Below are positions 37,013 to 49,476 of a stretch of DNA of 64,000 nucleotides, one piece after another. The stretch lies in the NCBI GenBank assembly GCA_028274465.1, contig CM051457.1, forward strand, positions 12,489,908 through 12,553,907, given 5' to 3'. Numbering within the stretch: position 1 is the stretch's first letter; the number at the start of each line of letters is the position of its first letter. Origin of the DNA: Plantago ovata (Eukaryota; Streptophyta; Magnoliopsida; Lamiales; Plantaginaceae). Below the pieces are notes generated by a model. It saw nothing but the letters and a program-made list of their open reading frames with translations, did no database searches and was not told the DNA's origin. The position numbers and the translations under genes were made by a program.

Positions 37013-40000
37013 ATGGCGACTGACGCGGTGGAGAGGAATACGGCATTATCGACGGTGGCGCCGCTTGCTCCCGTCACTATGGACAGGCCGGTGCGCACCG
37101 ATCTCGAAACTTCCATTCCCAAACCCTGTGAGTGCTCTATTGCCCTACGGTTGCTGTTGATTTTCAATCAATTTCAATTCATTATTATTATTAATTTATT
37201 ATAGTATTGCTGATTCCTCCTTTACAGTTTGTATTTTATATTATCATGTTTAATTTCTGTATTCGTGATTCTTTTACCCAAACGACAAAATGACCTGTAA
37301 AGCATTTGTGAAGTTGCCCCAGTTACACTCAGCACTGGTTAAGATTATTCTACTTCTCCAAGTCCTGTTAACAGTTTCTTTTTTTTTTTTTTTTTTTTTT
37401 TAATTTATTTTTTGTTTGAAAGTTACAATTAGAAGAACTTGTATTAGATGCTATTGTGCAAATTTGGGTAAAGCATCTAATACTAACACTCGACAGTCTC
37501 GACTTGGGTGGGTGGTATAGTGAGGCAAAGTGCAAATTTAGGTGTTGCTGTTGATTATATTTGAGTCTAATTAAGAATAACGTGGTTCAGTTCAGTTAAT
37601 CGCACCTTTCAGTTCTCCTACTCTTGGCGGCTGTCTGTTTAAATTACTAAATGTCACTATATTTATATTTATTGGTTTGGTAATTTGGATTCGAACATGT
37701 ATGCCCAGATTTTTGCTTACATATGATGTAGTATCGTGTATGCCAGTCCTAGGCCTAGCTAGATGCATTTTGAGTAAGTTTATATTTAGACCACAATTTA
37801 TCCATGCCATGAGCTTCCTAGGTCGTGTAGATAGATTGCTAATGTGCCCCTTTGTAGCAACATGGGAGCTAAGGAAAGCATTGGATCGAACTCAAAATAA
37901 ACGTAAGGGAAAGAGAAGAGAAAGAGGTGGAGAGACAGGTTGATGGTGTTAATGAACATCTTTTGCAATAAAATTTTGTTTCGAAAAAGCCAATAGTGTG
38001 ATTGTACCAGAGTTTAAGAGAAAGCATTAGAATGATCAGCAGTGAGATAGATTGATGGTATTAATGAACGCTATTTGCATCAAAGTTTTGTTTTGAAAAA
38101 GCCAATAGAGTGATTATACCAGAGTTTATTTGCCTTAGTGACCAAGGCTAGGAATAGCAGAACAAGAAAAAGGTAGATAGAGGCAACTACACTCTTCAAA
38201 TCTAGAGAACTACTAGTGCAATACACTACGCAGCGTTTAGGAAACTGTTTTAAACCAACCATCCAAATATTTCAACATAAAATTGATTTCTCCCTATCTC
38301 CAACACACCCCAACATGACACAACAAAGTTTGTTTGGCCATGTCATCCGGACCATCCAACCAACCAAGAGAGTATTCTATTATGATACCTTCTAATAATT
38401 CATTAATCCGAGAGGAAGCAACCACTTAAGAAGCTTATTATGGGACGGAGGGAGTATTATTTTATTACATTATTTCAGCTATCCACCTTATCGATTCTTT
38501 TCCAAACTTTATTTAGACATTAACACATTCTACCACCACCACTAACAGCTTTGACTTATGGTGTGGTCTAAAATGGATAATGGTGGTCTAAATTACGAGA
38601 ATTGTAGTTCATTAATATATTGTTTCCTTGAAATCTTACTGTGTTCTTTTGGCACATGGATCCCAGACATGGCTAGAGGGTTAATTGCCCCAGATATGGA
38701 TCACCCTAGTGGAACTCCAGGGCATAACCATCATGATATGAGTGTTCTGCAGCAACATTGTGCCTTCTTTGATCAAGATGATAATGGAATTGTATATCCA
38801 TGGGAGACTTATGCTGGTATAACATAGAGTTGCTCTTGGCACAAGCGCATTTTTGTTTTGCTGATTATTCTTAATCTCTGGGATTGCTAATAAACATAGT
38901 AAGTTTACCCAGAGTCTGATACACTAGAGCTGGAAACCTCTCTTAGCAGCTGACTTCATTTTGCAGGATTTCGGCAGATTGGGTTCAACGTGATTATATC
39001 TGTTTTAGCTGCTTTGTTCATTAATATTGGGTTAAGTTACCCTACCCTTCCGGTGAGTCATACTTGTTGTATTCTACTGCATAGATATACATGCATGGAT
39101 TGATAGATTGATGTTTACTTAGCCTGTTGACGACTTTACTCCCTAACATGTGATCGTTAGACAGACTAATTCAGCTAGGAGATTTAGACAGTTAATTTAC
39201 AATATAAGCTAATTAATTTGCCGTGGAAATATTTGAACAATGAATTTCATATACGAAAAAAAGGGGGGGGGGGGTGGGGGAACGAAAGAAAACAAGAATT
39301 TCATGTACTTGCTTTCTCCATTGTATCTTTATGAACAATGAATTTCGTGTACTTGCTTGCCTGGGGAGAATAAAGTGCCATACATCTTTCTGGTTAGTAA
39401 ATGAGGTACATAGTATCTTGAAACTCTTCATTGTATGATAGCTATGCAAACAAATTCAACAACATGGTTTGCTGTCCTATTTGATTGTATTATTTCATCC
39501 ATCTGAAAAAGAAAAAAAAAACCATTTCATTGTGACAGGGTTGGTTTCCAAATCCCTTATTCCCCATCTACATATACAATGTTCACAAGTCCAAGCATGG
39601 GAGTGATACTGGAGCTTATGATACCGAAGGAAGGTATATAACTTCATACCTACTTAAATATGAGACGGGGACGGAGACCATTAAATTCACAGTGCATTAA
39701 CTCTTCAGGTATATGCCTGCCCACTTGGAGAACATGTTCAGCAAGTATGCCCGTACATACCCAGACAAGCTTACTCTTGGAGAGGTGTGGCACATGACAG
39801 AGGCCAATCGAGTTGCTTTCGACCCTTTTGGATGGTTTGTCAGATTGCATGATAGTTATTTGTCCGGATTGATTAAATCGGGGCAATCATTGACTTTTTG
39901 GCATCTGAAATTGTAGGTTTGCTAGTAAATTGGAGTGGGGCATCTTGTATGTTCTAGCGAGAGACCAGGACGGTTGCCTGTCGAAAGAAGCCGTCAGGCG

Positions 40001-40070
40001 GTGTTTTGATGGTAGCTTGTTTGAATACTGTGCAAAAATGCAGAGGGGAGCTGAGCACAAGATGATATGA
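37013..40070 (+). CDS. Caleosin / peroxygenase
   Basis: Six exons (37013-37137 region ending 37127, 38667-38816, 38967-39052, 39539-39633, 39709-39834, 39917-40070) give 241 residues. The splices rebuild [12 protein letters not shown] and [13 protein letters not shown]. The single EF-hand loop reads [13 protein letters not shown] hydrophobic segment ([14 protein letters not shown]) leads into the Pro-rich knot [17 protein letters not shown], which anchors caleosins in lipid-droplet monolayers. The C-terminus has [19 protein letters not shown] and [12 protein letters not shown]. Known members are calcium-binding, heme-dependent peroxygenases that oxidise unsaturated fatty acids on oil bodies or membranes. 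The longer N-terminus resembles the seed-type (H) class. Intron 1 (1.54 kb) is repeat-bearing. Confidence 0.95.
37936..38128 (+). repeat. Tandem duplication in caleosin intron 1
   Basis: A block beginning GACAGGTTGATGGTGTTAAT and ending ACCAGAGTTTA recurs about 115 bases later with moderate divergence (for example AAAAAGCCAATAGTGTGATT versus AAAAAGCCAATAGAGTGATT). It contains no coding sequence. Confidence 0.75.
38441..38458 (+). mobile_element. Stowaway/Mariner-type MITE end, single
   Basis: GGGACGGAGGGAGTATT is the classical terminal motif of plant Mariner/Stowaway MITEs. The matching left end is not recognisable in the intron, so this is a decayed or truncated copy. Confidence 0.5.
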
Positions 40071-41046
40071 AAGACTTGCTGTACATCATGGCATGGAAGG
40101 TGAACCTGTGGAATATTTTGAAAATGTATGTGTGTGTGTTTGTGTTTGTGTTTTCCCTCTTCTGTTCAGAATTTGCTATTACAGTGAATAAATAAAAATG
40201 TACTTTGTCTCACGGTTTAACCGCAAATCCTTAGTACATGCTTTTTCTATCTTGATCTTGAAAATGTCTTATGGTCCGAGTCTGTTAGGAGCTTCATATA
40301 CCTTATATATGTGCAACAGAACAAATTATTTCAATCTAGCCTTACCTGTCCTTAGATTGTTTTGTTGAGTTGTATTCGAAGTCGAGTACATTACACTTCA
40401 GTTTAAATCACTTGAACAGTATGATTGTAGGGATAGTATCTACATTTTTGGTTAAATCAGAGTGTCCTTTAATGTTTCATTATACAAGAATACTAATTAA
40501 ATACTATCAAATAAAAAACATGCTTCCTGTTCTCAATATGTTTCTCCATTCCAGCTCATTTGATTGTGTGATTTTGGAAGCACAATCACTTTTCCATTAT
40601 TTAGTTTGTTCAACTTTTTTTACACGTAAAAGAATTAATATACTGGGTCTATTATGCAATTTGAGAACTTAGCTTAAAAACGGATAATTAGACACTAGAC
40701 TAGACCATTTTACCTTCTCACCGGATACGGGATATAGCATGAGTTGATTTTTGACGATTTAAATGTTTTTAGAGATACGGATCCTCTCCAAATGGTAGGC
40801 ACTAGTGGTTACACGAAAGATACATATGGTTAAGTCACTGCCGCAAAAAATGAAAAATTGAAAATGGAAATACAAGCGAACGAGTTGCATTTGCATTGTG
40901 TGGCTGTGGAGAAGCCTCTCACCAAATCTGCCCCAAAACAAAAACAACCACATCTCTATAGCACATGATGAATTCCTGATCTTTTTCAAAACTCAAATAC
41001 TTCAAACAGTAACAATTAAGTTCATCGATCTCATCTGGATATATCC

Positions 41047-42119
41047 ATGGCAACAAGTACCTGTTGCATATCTGGTTCTGCTTTTCTGGGAAGCTGGGGA
41101 ACTTCCATTTCAGGAGAAGATCATGCTCTGCTGAAACCGAAGCCCACTGTAGGAGTAGTGCCATCGCGGCCTATTCGCCTGAAGCCACTGATGAAGAATG
41201 TCAATGAAGGCAAGGGTATATTTGCCCCTGTTGTTGTTGTTGCGCGTAATATCATCGGAAAGAAACGATTCAACCAGCTCCGAGGCAAAGCCATCGCTTT
41301 ACACTCACAGGTACCTTCGGTTACTCTTATCTGTTATCTGTTGATCATTCAATTGAAGGAGATTTCGAGTTTCGCCTGTACAGATTTTATGAGAATTTCG
41401 TATACATGAAGCGGGTGTGAAGCATTAGCATATATCACATGTAAAATCATTAACATTCTGTTAAAAGTACTGGAGGAAAATAATGACAACACCTGTGTGG
41501 GTTTATTATGAGAATCTCAATATTGGGGATACGAACACAAATTTTCAGATGTTGGATGATCAGTGCTGTCTGTAGATGGCGCATGGGTGGTAAAAGTTAA
41601 ACCAACCGGCGCCGATGATGGCCGTTTCAGGTAATCGTGCCTGCAGTTTAAGGTAATTGGGCATTCTCGCATGTATAGGCATGTTAGTACTATACTGTTT
41701 GTTTTTTTAAGATGTTAGGAGTAACCCGTGATAAATGTCAGGAGCAAGTAGTCAGTGTGACAGTGTCTAATATACAAATAATAACCAGCGTTGCACTGTT
41801 TACTCCTTAGTATCTAAAACTCGGTGATGGTTATACCATGATAAGACATGAAGATTTCTATGGTAAATTAATCTCCAGTACCTTGTGTGTATGAAGTCTT
41901 ATTTTAAAAACCTTTTCAATTACAAATATACAGTAGGAGTATTTGGTTTTTATTGTTTCTTGTTATTTATAAGTAAATAAATTAAGTTTGGTGTGCATGA
42001 AAATTGAATTTCAGGTAATTACAGAGTTCTGTAAAACAATAGGAGCAGACTCAAAGCAACGACAAGGCTTGATTCGATTAGCAAAGAAAAATGGGGAAAG
42101 ACTTGGATTTCTTGCATGA
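41047..42119 (+). CDS. PGR5: PROTON GRADIENT REGULATION 5, chloroplast
   Basis: Exons 41047-41310 and 42015-42119 give 122 residues. The first ~50 residues are a Ser/Thr/Lys-rich chloroplast transit region (MATSTCCISGSAFLGSWGTS). The mature part is near-canonical: NEGKGIFAPVVVVARNIIGK, KRFNQLRGKAIALHSQ, VITEFCKTIGADSKQRQGLI, RLAKKNGERLGFLA, ending exactly where the family ends. PGR5 is a small stromal, thylakoid-associated protein required with PGRL1 for antimycin-sensitive cyclic electron flow around photosystem I and for photoprotection. The intron (704 bases) splits the gene before VITEF. Confidence 0.96.
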
Positions 42120-44754
42120 TGATGCAGCAGCATTATATACCTACCCGATTACTTGTTCTCATGTATCTATCCTGATAGTGAACAGATGCAATATGTTGTT
42201 GGACTTTATTTATACAATTGTATTAATAACATCCAGAGACGATCTGAGAATGAAGTATATATATATTATACATTATTATGTTATCTTCTATTTACATGCT
42301 CTTCAACACCTAGGGCCATAATTTGGTATGGATCGACTAGTACCATCTGTTCTAGGACAATAATCGTTACTCTATAATAACGTAAATAATTCATTGAAAT
42401 ATATACGTGGAATCCCAATTTCAGATCTCTTGAACATGCCATGCCAATCTAGGAGCAACAAGTTTCCTTCATCTTAGACTGCCGTTACTGGATCCTATAT
42501 TCCCAATTATATTGTCACCAAAACAAAACAAAACAAAGGCACTCAGCACTCTTCAACTACATACCATTCAAGTTTTTCTTATCTAATAAATACAAAAAAA
42601 TTATTTGTTGATTTTTTAATTTCAAATTAATTATAATTCATATTGAAAAAGTAATTTTATAACTTATATTATAAAAAAAATAAATTTTGTAATTTTATAA
42701 TATAATTTCAAATATTATTTTTCGCTATAGTATTAATATGCGTTAAACAGAAATTCCAAAATTACAACAAAATAAATAAAAAATTTAATATGTGACAAAT
42801 ATATTATAACTAATTCATACATGAATTCAAGTTGATTCTAGACCACATAATATATACTCCCTCCATTTTTTAATATAGTATGTTTTATCATTTTTACCTC
42901 TTCCACAAATATAAGATGTTTTAGGTGTATTGCTATTATGTTATAATTTCAATGTAGATTTCTCTTTTTTTTTTATAAACTTTTAGTTAAGTGCACAAGT
43001 GATACAGTACGTGGACGAGTAAGGAAGAACGATGATTTAAATTTTCATTGATTCCGCATAATACTAAATAATTGAAGAATTTTATCAAAGTTCGTTGATT
43101 CTATTATAGAATACCAAAATTGACAGATTTGTGATAAAATCTCATTTTTTTTATTAATCAATTAAAACATAAATGAATAAAACAATGACTAACAAAGTAC
43201 TTAAATACTGAAACATAACTTGCTGGAAAAGTAAAATAAAACAAATACTAAACAAACTCTAATACTAAAACATAACTTGTTAAAAAAGGAAAAGAAACCC
43301 AATATATTAAAATAAAACTGATATGTCTTCGAATTATCACTTCGTCTCTTGATCCTTATTGCATCACCAAGTCTTTTATTAATAACCAATCAAATAGGGT
43401 TGATAGTAGGCAGTGTTAATATTTTCCATAACAATAATTATTGAATGAGTAAAATAATTTAAATCAATCATTTACTTAATATTAATATGTATGGATTTGG
43501 CCAAAAAACATCATATATTAAAAAACAGAGAATAATATAGTATAGTAGTAACAAATTCTATATTTATCTATTGGGCCAATAAATGGGCCTTAGTGTAATA
43601 AAATTATTACTTACTAGCTTCACAACCACTCAAATTCCACTAGGTAGAGAGTAAAATCAAGCTAACAATAGAATCTCATCATCAAAATTATGGTATGCTT
43701 CTCGTTCAACATCAACTTATGATTTTGAGTTTCTTTCTGCATGATCAGCGCATTGTGAGTTTATACTCTTTCTTTTTGTTGTTTTTGTTTAAGAATTCTG
43801 AGTTTATGCTTTTGATACATTTTTTTTTTCTCTCAGAAAATGTTTAAACGTTTAGGTTTTGTTTGATGATCGGATACTACCTTTTTCTTTATCTGGACAG
43901 TGTTCGCAACTCCGAGCTGTTAAAGCTCACAGATCTGTTTAAAATCAAACCAAAACAAGGGTTTTATATAGTATATTTTACTTGTTCAGCACTTCTTCTT
44001 CTTATCTTCTTTGCAAGTGGGTGGGTTTTTGGGTGGTCAACTGTGTCTTTGACCAGGCGGAACTGTTGATGTTTGCTGTGGTCCCGGTGGATTCGGGTCG
44101 GGTCACTGTTCATTTTGGTCCAGATTCTTTTGGAAGAAAGAGGATTTAATCTGGATTCTGGAATTGCTATTTTACTGAAAAGATCAATTCAATGGTGAAA
44201 TTTTGATGACAAGATTTAGGAAGTCTAGAAACTGCTTATTATAGTATACCTTCATTTCAGTCTTTCTATTTATATTTTATAGTAACTTTTACAATGAAAT
44301 TCTCTATTCCATTCTTCAGTAGTACTTGATTTACAGTACTTTTTATTTATTATTGATTGACTTTTCTTTTTTGTCCGTTGTAGTTGTAGAGTTGCTGCTT
44401 GCTTAGGTCTTAATATTTGACTTGGTGGTTTCCTTCATTATGTGTACACTACAATTCCATTGTTGTTTGAAACAGCTTGTTCTTCTGAAAATTTTAGCTT
44501 CTTGACTTTATTGGTAGTCTGCATGTGCCTCAACCATTTACAAAGTTGTAGAGTAGTATACATAACTAGTAGTACATGTTTTAGGTTGTGACTTGTGAGT
44601 GTATTTTCTTGTATGTAAGTATGCCCAAGACGCAATTCTGATTCGAGTTGCCCCTGTGCAGGTCTTTCATCACATTCGCTTCAGCAGTACTCTGTGTTGT
44701 TAAGAAGCTTCTGTTTTTGGTTTTCTCTGTTAAACTATCTGAACTTGGAACAAA
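42120..44754. other. AT-rich spacer and probable 5' leader of the SET gene
   Basis: From 42570 to 43600 the sequence is extremely AT-rich without coding potential; a Stowaway-like ACTCCCTCCATTTTTTAATA occurs near 42856. From about 43650 on, leader-like sequence precedes the SET gene start at 44755, and one or more noncoding 5' exons are likely but cannot be fixed. Confidence 0.4.
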
Positions 44755-47700
44755 ATGACTAATATTAATAAGATCAAAAAGGCCTACAAAGCAATGACTG
44801 CCTTGGGTTATTCAGATAGGAATGTGGTGAAACCAATTCTCAAGAGACTATTGAATGTATATGACAATCAGTGGGAGCTGATTGAATCTGATAATTATCA
44901 AGTTCTTGTTGATGCCATCTTAGAAAGCCAGGAGGAAGATGTAAGATAACTTTCCATTCTTCTTCTTCTAAATTTCTGGGCAAATATTTTCATTAATGAC
45001 ATTGAATACTAATAGCATAAGTGCTCATTTATTGAACTGTTGCAAAATATTTGCTTATGTGTTTTACTTCCCCTTTAAAGGTAAAAAAACTAACGTGTCG
45101 CAATTATTCTATCATTGCATACTCAGGAACAACAGAAAGACTTCGATGTAATGCAGCATGATTTGTACGAGGAGGAGGTTGAAGACAGTGAGCCACTTCT
45201 GAAACGACCTAGAAGAAACAGAGAAGAGAATCAGTCTTCAGCCTCGCTTAATGATTCCATCCTGAACTGTAGTAACCAGCCTCATGGCAACGAGTCCATG
45301 TATAGACCTAGCCAAGATGAGAATGCCAAGAGAGAGGGTTCCTCAAAGGATTATAATAATGGCAAAGGGATTATACTAATAAATCAGAACCAATCTGAAG
45401 TAGTTCTTGATTGTGAACCGCTTGATGTAGCCATTCCAGGTACTACTTCGTATCTTATGATGTGCACACTACACGTGACGTGAATAAGGTGGTCCAGAAA
45501 CTATCCTTAATGGTCAGATTATAACTAGTTGGAAAGGTGTTTCAACATGGGGAAGTAAAATCATATTTGGAAACTAAATTTATGGGAACCTATTCCTGTG
45601 ATAGAAATTTTAAGCTCATAAAATTATGGTTGGAGTTTATCAGTAATGTAAATCCTTAAAGATTATGAACTTTGTTAATTGTTATGGAGAAACAAGCTCG
45701 AACAATTGAAACCGGCCCGTGGTATTTGGTGAGCAGTACTTTATCTATTTAGAAAAATAAGTCAATGTGCACCATTTAGTTATATAACATTGGAAATTTT
45801 CACGCACGTGACCTTAAGTTGAGTTGTTTTCCCTTCGTCAAACATTTAGTCATCTTTTTTATGTGTCCATGTCAAGCAAAAAGCACATTTTTCAGGTATC
45901 AATCTTTATATGTTTCCATGTCAAGCAAAAAGCACATTTTTCAGGTATCAATCTTTATATGTTTCCATGTCAAGTGAAAAGCACATGTTTCAGGTATCAA
46001 ATATCAATCGAACTTCTATACCATATTAGTTGCGGCTGAGGCTGGTTAATTTATAAATTTGCATGTAGAACCTCCTAAACTTCTCACTCTCAAAAGTTCA
46101 AGGGACAATTATTCAGAGGTCAAAAAAAAAAAAAAAAAACCCCTAGTATTTCCTTTCCTTAGCTGTAAATCTACATGCAGAGGATATATGCAACTCTATC
46201 ATGTGTATGTTTCCTTATCTTTAGGAGTAGTTCATATGTATATTGCCTTACTTTTTGGTGTTGTTCTAACTGAGTTTTTAATTCACATGCAGCTCCTAGT
46301 TCTCCTAAAGATGCATCTCCCCGGGGAAAGACTTCAAAAGGAAATTCTTCAGGACTCATTGTTACGGCTCAATCTGACGTGGGAGAACATGAAAAATCTG
46401 TTCAAGATAAGCCCATGTTTGAGATTGCTTCCTCATCAGACGGCAAAGTTAACATCTGCCTAATGATGAAATCTCCATTGGGGCCAAACTTTAATGTTCC
46501 GAGTATAGAGGAAGTGATTGAGGAGGTAGAAGTGCAGTGCATAAAGAAATACTGTATCACTGAAGCTGGGTTTTCCATCCCGAAACTGATGAGTGATGTA
46601 TGTGAACGCTTTTTGGCTGTGGGTGCCACTTCAAGTTCTGCTGAGATGTCCAACCCTGAAAATGCAGCGCTATCTGTTGCCAAGGGCACTAGTCTTCAAC
46701 TGAGTGTTTGCGATGAATCAGCCGTTACAAATTTTCATGCTGATGTCCATAAACTTATTGATAGGTCACCTCAGATTCCAAGACCTTTTGGAGAAAACCG
46801 GTTGCAATTGGACTTGAGTCATGGCAGAGTACATTTGGATGTAACTGATTCTAATGAGAAGGGGAGTGGGATGATGGAAGTAGATTACTTAACACCTTCC
46901 AATGTGAAAATGATTGTCCAAAAGCAGCAACCGTTTGGCCACTATGTCGCAGATATCACAAAAGGTCAAGAACGGAAAGGAATTTCTGTGTGCAATGATA
47001 TCAACGAAGAGCAGCTTCCTACTTTCAAATATATTGCAAAGAATATGATTTTCCAAAATGCATATGTGAAGTTTCAACTTGCTCGTATATCTGATGAAAA
47101 TTGCTGCCATAATTGCTATGGGGATTGCTTGTCATTGGCTATTCCCTGTGCTTGCTCTTCTGAAACTGGAGGCGAGTTTGCTTATACACAACAGGGCTTA
47201 CTGAAGGAGAAATTTCTCGACAATTACATTCAAACAAAAAATCTGCGGAGCATTGCAATCTTTTCTATTGTCAGGATTGTCCATTGGAAAGGTCCGGTGG
47301 TGACAACCAATCTGGGAAATGTAAAGGTCATATCATGAGAAAATTCATCAAGGAATGTTGGTTCAAATGTGGTTGCAGCATGAAGTGTGGAAATCGAGTT
47401 CTTCAACAAGGAATAAGAGTAAAGTTGCAGGTCAAACATTCTATATCTGTTTTCGCTGTATTATAAAATGAAACTGTGAAGAAGTTATGATCAGTAAGCC
47501 TGACCTGTTTGTCTTTGACTATGCTTCAGGTTTTTATGACATCTGGACCGAAAGGATGGGGTGTTAGGATCCTTGAAGATGTACCTAAAGGTACTTTTAT
47601 CTGTGAATATGTTGGAGAGGTCGTAACAAACATAGAGCTATATGAGAGAAACACCCAGACAACTGGTGAGAGGCACACTTATCCCGTTCTACTAGATGCA

Positions 47701-48848
47701 GACTGGAGTTGTGAGGGTATACTAAAAGATGAAGAAGCTCTCTGCCTGGATGCAACAAAGTATGGCAATGTAGCAAGGTTCATGAATCATAGGTATTCAT
47801 TCTTCTGACTTACACTAGAAACATTTTTTCAGTCAGCGATTAATTTTTAGTGTTTGCATCTTTTATCAATCGATGGACCTAATCTAGGGCCAATAAACAC
47901 GTATCGAGTACCCACATGCATTTTAAAAACAGAGGCACAGTTGTAGTAATAGATCATGTTTAGGATGTTACAGAATCCGTATCCGTTTACATATCAAATG
48001 GCATACAGAAAATAATGCAAGATAATTGTTCCTTTCCCCCTGAGGTTAGTTGGCATATTTACTAAATTGTCTTTTGGTATAGTATGATCACTTAAAAAAT
48101 CATGATATACTCCCCGATGCATTGGTATGATATTTGTACATGGAGCCATGCAGATCCTCAAGTTCACATGTGTATCATTCGGTTTCATGTGACTCATCTC
48201 CGACTTATCTCTATGCTGCATAACAAGTTTGGCCGTTGTCTTTGTTTTTCATCCGTTATTCAGGTGTTTTGATGGTAACTGTGTGGAGATCCCAGTTGAA
48301 GTGGAAAGTCCAGACCATCACTATTACCATGTACGTAAAGTTATCAAGTACTACTAAGTAATAAAATTCAATAGGCTAGGGCTGCATTTGTTTTTCATTC
48401 ACTAGTAACCAGGATTCCGTGTCTTACAGCTAGCTTTCTTCACGACAAGGGATATTAATGCTTTCGAAGAGTTGACATGGGTGAGTTCACCTTCCTTCGG
48501 ATTGCCTCAGCATCAATTGTGTTTCCTGAAATTAATATATTAATCAAAACTACGGCATAGGGCACTGATATGTGGAATAGAAGAAAATCTTTGTATTAGC
48601 AAGTTCTAAACCTTTTCTGACTGCACTTCAGGACTATGGCATCGACTTTGCTGATGATAGTCATCCCGTGAAAGCTTTCCGGTGCCACTGTGGTAGCAAA
48701 TTCTGCCGAGACAAGAAAGTTACAGGGTAAAAGTCTATCATCATTGGCTGTTCATATTTGTGCAACCACATTTCTGTATTTCATCAAGATTTTGTATCTA
48801 AAGATGTTTCCTTGGTTTTACAGGTTGGAAATGGTACTTGTAGACTGA
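44755..48848 (+). CDS. SUVR1/2/4-like histone-lysine methyltransferase with frameshift
   Basis: Eight exons: 44755-44940, 45127-45439, 46293-47430, 47530-47792, 48264-48330, 48430-48480, 48632-48726, 48824-48848. The N-terminus is a WIYLD domain (IKKAYKAMTALGYSDRNVVK), known in SUVR4 to bind ubiquitin. A long variable region precedes pre-SET Cys motifs (CCHNCYGDC, CACSSETGGEFAYTQQGLL, CKGHIMRKFIKECWFKCGCS), SET (GWGVRILEDVPKGTFICEYV, NVARFMNHRCFDGN, HHYYHLAFFTTRDI, ELTWDYGIDF) and post-SET (FRCHCGSKFCRDKK). Such proteins methylate H3K9, or in some members act in silencing without activity. NHR replaces the usual NHS as in SUVR relatives. The total is 2138 bases, one short of a multiple of three: the frame breaks in the A-run at 47236-47241, and the next frame continues as NLFYCQDCPLERSGG. 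Confidence 0.88.
45862..46003 (+). repeat. Three 49-bp tandem repeats in SET gene intron 2
   Basis: Units beginning near TTCCATGTCAAGCAAAAAGC recur at 45867, 45916 and 45965, a period of 49 bases. The first two are almost identical; the third differs at a few positions. The repeats are intronic. Confidence 0.88.
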
Positions 48849-49476
48849 ATAGCAGCCATCAAAGTAGATTTTGGCTTGTCATCAGATTGCTCAACTTTTT
48901 GGATTATTACTGGTTCGTACTTAAATGCAAACATGTCTCTCTCTTTTGTTGCTGGAATTCCATCTGCTTGTATTGAATTACAGATGTTCTCTTTTAGTTG
49001 CCATGGCATTGTTATTAAAAGGCAATACATTAAAAACCCACCCTTTGCTAGTCTGTTATTTAGGCAACCCTTGTTAGTTGTTGCGAACACTATTCTGTCT
49101 TACCCATTAACCAATCTAAACATAATATGATAATACATAATACATGATACATAATTACATACAGATTTATAAACAAATGGTTAAAAAAAAAAAAAGAATC
49201 CCATTTTCATGGCCGATGAACAATATTACAAAACTAACACTGGATGTGTCTATAAAGACAAAAAAGCAGCAAAATTAAGTATTTTTCAAACCTCTCCTCT
49301 ATCTTTGCATAGTTTCTTCACATTTACACGGAAAAAAAGACAAGACTTGTCACACACAGAGCAACTCTGATTCACATTTCTCTGTTGAACCTGTTTCTTT
49401 TCTCTTTCCCAACAATTGAAAACAGATATTAACAACAATTCTGTCCCTTGTTTGTTCATCCATCTTCAATCAAGCT

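Noticed and set aside
37592-37943. Overlapping open frames in caleosin intron 1
   Set aside because: No conserved motif in either direction. One contains a basic stretch that looks compositional. Possibly repeat-derived, but unsupported.
45862-46003. Regular 49-bp repeats considered as a CRISPR-like array
   Set aside because: The units are contiguous with no unique spacers, sit in a plant intron, and are plain tandem repeats.
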